Below are positions 56,890 through 64,000 of a stretch of DNA of 64,000 bases, in pieces (within the stretch, counting starts at the first letter, position 1; each line of letters starts with the position of its first letter). The notes beneath the pieces are model-generated. The model was not told the DNA's origin, did not search any database, and saw only the letters and a list, made by a program, of their open reading frames with translations. Origin of the DNA: Symsagittifera roscoffensis (taxonomy: Eukaryota > Xenacoelomorpha > Acoela > Convolutidae). Location: assembly GCF_963678635.1 (NCBI RefSeq), contig NC_087063.1, forward strand, positions 37,774,759 to 37,838,758, read 5' to 3'. A program made the translations under genes and the position numbers.

Positions 56890-59776
56890 TAGCCAAACTG
56901 TCGTATCTTCACATGTTGTGGATAACATTATTCGAACTATTCCACATATACTAGCAACAAGACTATCACAAAAAATTGGCATAGAAAAACTGAAAGACAC
57001 CTACTTCATGTACGTTCAAACATTTTGCGTGATTTTTGTTCAAAAGTTTCTCCATCAAAAACAAAAATTTCTAACTTAATGGGCTGGTCACCTTGCTCGA
57101 CCATCTTAACTCCAGAAAGAAAAAATTGACATTGACTTTTTTCAAAACTCAAAAAAAAATTAGTACAAAAAATTGTTTTGATTTTTAACTTGTTAAAAAA
57201 CATCGAGTCCAAGTTTTGTATGCAACTGCTTTTTTTTCTGCACAGTGAACAGTTTTCGCATGATGAAATAGGTTGTTGCTACAACTCCAGTCATATTCCT
57301 AATCTGGAATATTAAATTCCGTATTCAATTAGACCTCCAAAAGTAAGTTTTTGGTTCACTTCTTTCAAATTTATGGCCGGGTCCAAAACAATACATGAAC
57401 AAAGGAGATTTTTTAATTTTTGGTAATTGACAAAAAGTGTTGATTCATAATCTCAATATTTTTTAGAAACTGTTCAATTTTTCTCTCTAAGTTCACTTTT
57501 ACAGTACATTCGTCAACAAGGATTCAGGTTTTTGAGTGTCTATAAATAACCTAGTAATGATGGAAGTGCATCGAGCATTTTATCAATTTTTTTTTGTAGT
57601 TTTCAAGATTGCTTACTTTTCCATTGTTTTCCAATTCTACATTCTATAAGTTTTTTTTGGTAGCGGATAGGTACCCTATGTAAATTTTTCTTCTACCATT
57701 ATGCAGAGTCCGCATAAAAAATATTTAAAAGTCTACATCCAAATGCTTCTATCAAAATAATTTTATAACAGTTAGCGAAGTTTTTTGAGACTTTTAGTGT
57801 AGAAAACTTCCCGATTTGTTGTGAAGTTTTAAGATTAATTTTCTTGAAAAACCAACATTCCAACTCATAATAGTCAACTCGAATACTAAATGGAAAAAGA
57901 CATTGAGGATAAGTATTGAAACTAAGAGATAAAAAACTTGAATGAAACAAATGATTTTACCTAACAGTTCTCAGCAAACATGGAGTCACCCAAAAATTGG
58001 GACAGTTCTTTGAGTTCGTTCAAAGTATGGTTGACAGAGGCTACTTGTTTCATTGCTGCATTCTCTCTAGCAAGGAAAATGCGAATCTGAGCGGTTGGAG
58101 GCTTGTTGTAAGCTTGTTATTGTTGTACTTGTTGATCGTGACGCAAACTTGCCTTCTATTGCAATTTCCCACGTCATATCTATTGTTGCAGTTGGCAAGC
58201 TCCTGGTCCAGAGTTGACTCTTTGTCAGAAGTGGGTTCCAACATAGGGACAAAAATGAGGTTTTCAGCATTGTGACTAACATTGTTTTCAATTGCTGAGG
58301 TTAGACTAGCTGTTATTTTTCGAGTGGTCACAACTCAATTTTCTTGAGAAATTGAAAGCGGGGTTCACAATAAACTTTCCTTTCGTAGGATTTTTGAGAC
58401 CAAGCAAACATCCTAATTCGCGGTTTATTTTTTCTAAAAGAAAATATTGGGACTATTGTGTTGTCTTGGGTACATTTTTTGATACGAGAACATACTGATC
58501 AGATGAGGAGAAACGAGAGAAATAATTTTCGGATTCATTAAAAATTGAACTAAACAAGATTAGTCATTCAGTTAAACATGAAAAAGTAACAGAACTCTGA
58601 ACGAAAGTTTTGTGATCAAAATCCAAACATGGAATTCTGTAAGTGTTAGAGTTCCTTCATGAATTCATTTTTTTACGCAATAGTTATTGTTCCAGATGGC
58701 TGCTGATATGTGTCAAGAATTTGCCAGCTTTTATTCAGATTATTTTAAATAAAAGCTATTTAGTTCGGTTTCCAATGACTTTTACGAATATTATTTAGTA
58801 AAACAAGATTATTGGATCTCTAACATCAATTTTAACTGTTCTTAGGAGAATTGTAAGTTCCACATAATATTGATTAATTCATATTTCGATCAAATTTTAC
58901 AACGATTGAGTAAATTACATTTCACATACCAAATCATCAGTACAGACAAAGATTTTATTCTAATGTTATTTCTTCGACTGGCGAAGTTGTCAACCAACAT
59001 GATCGCGATGTTCATCACAGTTCGAAAAGGAAAGGAGCAGAAAAACGCCATATTTTACAAAGATAAGATGCTTGCGCAAAACAATTAAACGTCATTGGTT
59101 TCATTGGTGTAAACGTCATAAACTAGCTTCCACACGAACCATTAGTTCAGCATTTCTGGAAAGAGTTTGTAAAGTACGAAACTCAAAATATTAACCTGAT
59201 TTGTTGCAAGTAATTGGCCGTTTCATTGATGGTTATGGATTTGTAAATAAGGATCAAGTCAACTTTTCAATAGAAAATTTAAAAAAGTGTTGATAATCTA
59301 TCTATTTTCTCTCAATTGATTGCAAAACACCAATAAATTTGTAGAAAAAGAACAAAATTCTTACGTTTATTAAGGAAATTGTAAAACTCTCTTCAAATTT
59401 GTGAACAAGATGTAGTATTTCCTTCTGATTTTCAAGAAGCTGCAAGAAATGTTTCAAATTTTTTGGCAAGATGTGAAAAATTGTTCAAGAATTTTTACAA
59501 AAAGCAAAAACCATCAGGTGTTTTTTATTCTTGTTCAATTTTTCTTTTGTTTTTAAAATATGTGTGCAGATATTGATCGAGCTTCTTAACATTTGTGCAA
59601 GTTTGGAGCGCTAAATTGAGTTGTATACACTTTTCAATTAACTGGAATGTTTTAATCTGAACATCTGATCTATTCTAAGAACTAAAAAGAAATTGAAGTA
59701 ATTAGTTGATTACAAGAAACAAAATACATATCAGACAACAATTACTCACAAAAAAAAATAATCAAAGAGCTTTCAA
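56890..59776. other. Mostly unassigned; a few coding-like frames
   Basis: The plus frame at 56789-57079 crosses the end of copy B (SQTVVSSHVVDNIIRTIPHI, LATRLSQKIGIEKLKDTYF) and is protein-like but unknown. A minus frame at 58050-58331 (94 codons: TSAIENNVSHNAENLIFVPM, LEPTSDKESTLDQELANC) lies in a GC-richer patch and could be an exon, also unknown. The plus frame at 58870-59088 is a weak candidate. I see no domain, tRNA or clear repeat in the rest. Confidence 0.35.
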
Positions 59777-60161
59777 TCAGCTGAAGAGTTCTGAGGGTTG
59801 TCTATAGAAAGCACAGCTGGTTGAGTTTCCATCGCCGATGGTTTTTATGGAAGGGTGTTTTTGAGGCGTCATTGATACTGAGAAGCCCTCGTCTTCATCT
59901 ATTGTGATGGGTCTTTTGGCGGATCCCATCTCCTCTTACCATGGGAAGAGGAATTAGTCGACTGGTTGAGCAACATATCTAAAGCCAAGAACATCGAAGA
60001 AGTTCATTCCGAAATGCTCAGACACTTACTGCATCTTTGCCTTGATCCAAGTTGGTTCCCTCTGGTGGGTACTTGCTTCATATGATGCTCGTTTAAAGCC
60101 CTTCGCATCAGTTCCACCATATGCCAGACTTAGATTGGGATGTCCACTCAGGCCAAAGCTA
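59777..60161 (-). pseudogene. OTU-protease-like coding remnant
   Basis: One minus-strand frame runs the whole length with three TAA stops. It starts after an AG acceptor-like site (CTCTGCAG) with SFGLSGHPNLSLAYGGTDAK and EPTWIKAKMQ, passes FGMNFFDVLGFRYVAQPVD, and ends with the ATG-started 50-codon piece MGSAKRPITIDEDEGFSV, QKHPSIKTIGDGNSTSCAF. The I-G-D-G-N motif after a K-H-P-x-I-K lead is the start of an OTU cysteine-protease domain; the usual catalytic Cys after DGN is displaced (NSTSC). The first 132 nt also end in a donor-like GCA|GTAAGTG, so a spliced host exon is an alternative reading. OTU domains occur in host enzymes and in several large transposons. Confidence 0.45.
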
Positions 60162-60725
60162 CTGCAGAGAATAATATTCGCATATGTATTTGTAGTAGAT
60201 CAGGCAAAAATTCTATAGAGTACATAAGGTTACTGATTTGCACTGAGAAAATCAATTTAAATAAAATGTTGAGTAAAAGATTATTAGTAAAAACATGAAG
60301 TATCACTAATTTAGACTTGAGAGAAGAGGTAGTTAACGGTAGTCAAGATTTTCAAAAAAATTTGGTTAAGAGTGAGTACCTTCAACTGAAATATAAGAGT
60401 TCAATCGACAGAATTGATTTTCCGATGATGATTGTAGTCGTATCCAATCAGATTTCAGCTTCTGTTTAAGGAATTTTAGTATAAAATGTTGTCTAATCGG
60501 AAACAAAGTTCCAATTTAGGAGTTTTTTACAAATTGTTGTTTCCAATCACAAAAAAAACTGCTCATTTATAATATGCCTGTGTATCCCATAAGAGGACCA
60601 TTCAGAGGACTTAAATCTTCCAAATAAGCAAAATAATACACAAAAGCATTCGCATAAATGAATGGCCATAAGTTGTTTGCTGTAAAAGTAAGGAAAATTG
60701 CCGATATTATTAACAAGAAATATTT
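60162..60725. other. No gene seen
   Basis: AT-rich, without supportable frames or repeats. Confidence 0.45.
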
Positions 60726-61184
60726 TTAATAAAAGAGCATTTTCACGAAACCATTGAGAATTTGGTGATTGCTAAGAAAAAAGTCGAGTTCTCTGATTTT
60801 GATGTAAATTTGAGAGAAAAGGTCAAAGTTGATGAAATTTTTAAAGCAAATCTCCAGAAATCTGATTCCAGACCTCATCAAGTAGGACTTGGAACTTTGG
60901 AAATCTTTAAAGAAATAAAAAAATAAAGGTTTTTGCTGGGGAGTTTTGACAAGTTTTGTTATTGAGTAGGGGATAAAAAGAGTCTTTGATATATTATCGT
61001 ACGTCTTTTTAATTAACTTCAATATTTCTAGGAAAAGTAAAAATTGTTTCCTAGTCAGGTGTAAATTAGCCAAAAGTTTTGATACGCTATCTGGATCAAA
61101 AGTTTTATCTTTGATTGAGTAAGTTTCCCTAAACATATCTTTACTTAGTCGGAGAATTCTTTTTTGGAAAACATAAGCGTCCAA
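60726..61184 (-). CDS. 152-codon open frame, unknown
   Basis: Product is Lys/Phe/Leu/Ile-rich, with FQKRILRLSKDMFRETYSIK, SVSKLLANLHLTRKQFLLFL and KTPQQKPLFFYFFKDF. Fairly long and uninterrupted for this AT-rich context. It may be a relic of the Polinton-type DNA around it or a chance frame; no motif supports a function. Confidence 0.3.
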   Translation of the reverse strand: MDAYVFQKRILRLSKDMFRETYSIKDKTFDPDSVSKLLANLHLTRKQFLLFLEILKLIKKTYDNISKTLFIPYSITKLVKTPQQKPLFFYFFKDFQSSKSYLMRSGIRFLEICFKNFINFDLFSQIYIKIRELDFFLSNHQILNGFVKMLFY

Positions 61185-61812
61185 AAAATTAAGAAAAAAC
61201 TAAGAGTCAACGTCTATTCCATCAATCATAAAATCAAAAGGAAATTTATTTTTTTTCTTGAATAGGAACTGGAAGAAATTAAAGTGTTTTAATAGACCTT
61301 TTTCAAATAATGATAGAAACCAAATATCAAATCATTTCTTATGACGGTTTTTCTGAGTGAATGAGTGTACAGTTTTTTGCTAAATTTTCTTTAAAAACAG
61401 CAAAGAAAAATAACTTTTTTCAGACATTGTTTCACACAAAACCAATCGTTCAAAACTTTGTATAACTATCAAAAAAAAAACTTTTTTTGGGTATTTCAAA
61501 TGGGAAAACTTGGGTATTTCAAAACTCCCATTTTGTTGTGTACCAAGTATTAACTTCTTGATTTTGACGTTTAATTATTCTCCCGCTTTTTGGAGGCCGT
61601 CACTCAATGGAAACGAGAAAGGGCAGTGAGGGGACTGTGGAAAGATGTATGCTCATCAACACGCAGCTTGACACGGAAAAAATTGTTCAAATGAGTTATT
61701 TCTAGTCCTGATTGTAGATAATTCTTTCACCAGGAACGAGAAATGAGCTATAACGTGACAAAGAAGCATGCTCCATCAATTTCCAAAGAAACAATGGTTT
61801 GTTCGTCTTGAG
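61185..61812. other. No confident gene
   Basis: The plus strand around 61600-61680 is GC-richer (SMETRKGSEGTVERC-like wording) and may be the decayed start of the frame that follows. Confidence 0.35.
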
Positions 61813-62309
61813 AAAAAGATTTTCCGATTTACTACTTTCTCCAGAAACAGCTGAGAAAAGAACATGGATCGAAACAACGAAAGCCAAGCGATACTGTAGC
61901 GAACTTGAAAAAGATTGTGGAGGAAAAAGGTGAACAGGGAGTGAAACTCAAAAAGGAGTTGAGTGCTTGTGAACACTTCCTGCGCGATACTGAGATGGAT
62001 AATGGGTGACAAAACTTATTTACTTTTCGAATGTCAAACAAAAACACTGAAGTAATCAGTTAAACGCTCGAGGAAGTCTTCAAGAAGCTCTATTCAGCCG
62101 CAAAAACTAATATTGCTCTGGGATTTCTTCTCCGGAACGTGGACACCGGTGAACACTACCTACATCAAAGCAAGCTCATCATGCTACAAGAAAAATCAAG
62201 TTATTTCAAGTATGCAAAATTTTGTGTTCCCACGCAATCTGTTCATGCTTTTGAACAATTCAAGTTAACTCAAAGACCGAATCACTCTGCAAAAGTTTCA
62301 ATCTTTTAA
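61813..62309 (+). pseudogene. Polinton-associated protein fragment (two in-frame stops)
   Basis: A single plus frame broken only by TGA (62007) and TAA (62061). It reads FLQKQLRKEHGSKQRKPSD, ANLKKIVEEKGEQGVKLKKE (helical), ACEHFLRDTEMDNG-stop, NLFTFRMSNKNTEVIS-stop, then LEEVFKKLYSAAKTNIALGF, LLRNVDTGEHYLHQSKLI. The last block (A-A-K-x-N-x-A-x-G-F-x-L-x-N) is typical of a protein family found with the type-B DNA polymerase of invertebrate Polinton-like elements. The frame then runs into satellite sequence at about 62215. The assignment rests on wording recognised by eye only. Confidence 0.45.
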
Positions 62310-62460
62310 GCAAGCTATGCAAAAAATAAGCTTTGCTAGACAAGTCATTCAAGCTATGAAATGCTTCAATTCATTTCCAAGAACGAATCACTTTGCAAAA
62401 GTTTCAATCTTTTAAGCAAACTAAGCAAAAAATAAGCTTTTCCAAAAAATTCTAGAAGAA
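62220..62460. repeat. Short run of the ~86-bp satellite or a relative
   Basis: Two to three units with CAAAGACCGAATCACTCTGC, AAGTTTCAATCTTTTAAGCA and TTCAAGCTATGAAA, related to the array at 44-48 kb. Confidence 0.6.
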
Positions 62461-62740
62461 TCAACCAAATATTATTAAGAAACTTTTTTTCGTTTTTGTT
62501 GATTTGCCAAACAACCTGATAAATTGTTTTAAGAATTTTCCTCTAAAGGTTTGATCTTCCAGGTATATTAAGTAAGAAAATTTCAATTTGAAAAAGTGGC
62601 ATATGCAGCATCAATTTCATTTTACTGCAGAGAACGACCACAAAAAATGTACAGCAGTCGTAGCAGGAAAGATCAGTTTTTAAATTTTCACAAAAAATTG
62701 TCGACTGAAGCAGCAAACAACAAGACCAATTCGCAGCAGC

Positions 62741-62908
62741 ATGGAGTCCAAAGCGTTTGATGAAATGTTGCTCATAGAGATAATGATTGCGATAACCAAG
62801 ATATCAGAAGAAAACTATGGTTTATAGGGGAGAATCATTGACCGTGCAGATGAACGCGATCGAAGAAGAATTGCAGAAAATGACAAGCTGCTGGTAGAGC
62901 TGAAGACG
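62741..62908 (+). CDS. Exon-like frame, unknown
   Basis: An acceptor-like AATTCGCAG precedes the ATG at 62741. The frame MESKAFDEMLLIEIMIAITK meets a TAG at 62825, but the same phase is kept after it (GRIIDRADERDRRRIAENDK, LLVELKT) up to a good donor ACG|GTAAGA at 62909. The TTTATAG itself could be an acceptor, making the second part a separate exon. Charged, helical product, not recognised. Confidence 0.3.
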
Positions 62909-62910
62909 GT

Positions 62911-64000
62911 AAGACAGTATTGTATATTTAAAGTATGGTTGATCAATCTCTAAAAATCATAAATTTTCTATGGTTTTATTTTGAAAAATCTTTTTATTGA
63001 ATCAGATTTATAAACCGAGAGAAGTGAAGCAATTATGTAATCAGATAAACAGTCAGTAGACACTTTTTTTAAATTGAAGATTTAGTTTGATAAAACTTTT
63101 TATGCTAATGGCTTTTTTTGAAATAAATTAGAAGTCTGTCTGCATCAAGGCTCAAAATTTTAGTTCCCCAAAAAAACATTTCCAAACATAATTAGTGGAA
63201 GAAATCATAACAAATGTTATATTCGTAACTTAAACATGTCTTTTTTTGTTGTTCCACCTGAAAACAACACAACGTATTTGACGTTTATCGAAATGCATTG
63301 AAAGTACAAAATCGCACCTACATCGTTTCGGAAACTGCTGTTGCCAAATTGTTGTGAGCGCATTGTTTAGTGTGAAACAGCTGTCATCACGAAGGAATCC
63401 AAATTGGATGTTCAAAGTATAAACTCTAATTCATAACACGGTTTGAGTTTATATCCATAACTTGTCTTAGTTTGTGTTCCACTTTTCCCAATTGAGTTTG
63501 CTCTAACTTGATTAACTGCTTTCCTTAAAAGTCGCAAATAAGTTTTCAACTGCTTCATACGATAGTCACTCTGTTTTTTGTATACATTCACGCATAAACA
63601 ACAGTTTACTTCTGTTTTTAGGTTCACTTTAAGAATCTTTTCAAAAACGCTGTTTGTACAATAAAGTTAGAAGACCTACTAAACGTTTTCCAGAAGCCCT
63701 GAAAACTGTTCCTTTTTTTTATCAAAATGGTATATGCAAATTTTAGAAATGGCTATAGCAAAATTAATGGGCACTTTTCGCTTTCATCCGTGTTCTCGCT
63801 TTTCAAGCTGTTTTCAACCAACTTCAACACTTAAGCTCTTTCTTCCTTTTCTATAATATCAAAGCTTTTTTCATAGATTTTAGACGTAAAATCTCCTGTA
63901 GACACGGAAGAGGAAAATGTCAAAATTTTCAAGCAAATTTCTTTTTTTTAATTTTTTCATTGTTTCGTTTTTTTTCTTTGTCTTTTACCTTCATTTGGCT
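62911..64000. other. No confident gene
   Basis: Two minus frames (63230-63415 and 63412-63627; the latter with EVNCCLCVNVYKKQSDYRMK) are short and unsupported. The end of the window is T-rich low complexity. Confidence 0.4.

Noticed and set aside
60726-61184. Similarity to a late transcription factor of large DNA viruses
   Set aside because: Considered because of nearby virus-like genes, but no zinc-binding or other diagnostic residues line up.

Overview
The window is eukaryotic, almost certainly animal. It is AT-rich and nearly all open frames are short and stop-ridden. It carries BEL/Pao and Ty3/Gypsy LTR retrotransposons, a LINE, Maverick/Polinton-type fragments, satellites and a tRNA-like gene. 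GC-richer exon-like islands have GT/AG splice borders, including a fibronectin type III exon. The BEL/Pao, Gypsy and Polinton mix would suit an invertebrate such as a nematode, but the sequence alone does not fix the species. I see no bacterial-type operons and no CRISPR.

Layout. 1-870: arms of a fold-back repeat (GAGCGGTTT motif) around a tRNA-Arg(TCG)-like gene and a G-rich minisatellite. 2281-9278: a nearly complete but dead BEL/Pao retrotransposon with two LTRs, a 5-bp target duplication AGTGT, and gag, protease, RT, RNase H and integrase remains. 9565-9875 (minus): a probable terminal exon of a host membrane protein. 10140-13090: a dispersed 350-bp repeat and a 1.2-kb tandem duplication. 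About 15.2-20.3 kb: a degenerate Ty3/Gypsy element containing a 200-N assembly gap. 23.96-26.64 kb: a broken LINE. 30.8-34.9 kb: three tandem 1.45-kb units, each with an open 60-codon frame. 35204-35347 (minus): an FnIII exon whose splice phase fits the terminal exon at 9.6 kb. 35.5-38.6 kb: direct duplication, a second fold-back element with a CATA microsatellite, and an 86-bp satellite. 38.96-40.93 kb: a 961-bp tandem repeat with a tRNA-like head.

42860-44092 (minus) is the only long intact frame, about 410 codons, with a GIY-YIG-nuclease-like segment near its C-terminus. 44.2-47.8 kb is a large array of the 86-bp satellite. 49.3-56.9 kb is a diverged tandem duplication of about 3.9 and 3.6 kb. 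Each copy carries, on the minus strand, a broken Maverick/Polinton-type integrase, a packaging-ATPase fragment lacking Walker A, and a Gypsy integrase piece joined into the Polinton-type integrase. 61.8-62.3 kb (plus) holds a two-stop frame resembling a Polinton-associated protein. 59.8-60.2 kb (minus) holds an OTU-protease-like remnant.

Interpretation: the left half is best explained as a minus-strand host gene (FnIII, then membrane helix, then tail) with an intron of about 25 kb filled by retroelements. The right half is a graveyard of endogenous virus-like Maverick/Polinton DNA mixed with satellites. The intact GIY-YIG-like frame is the item most worth following up.
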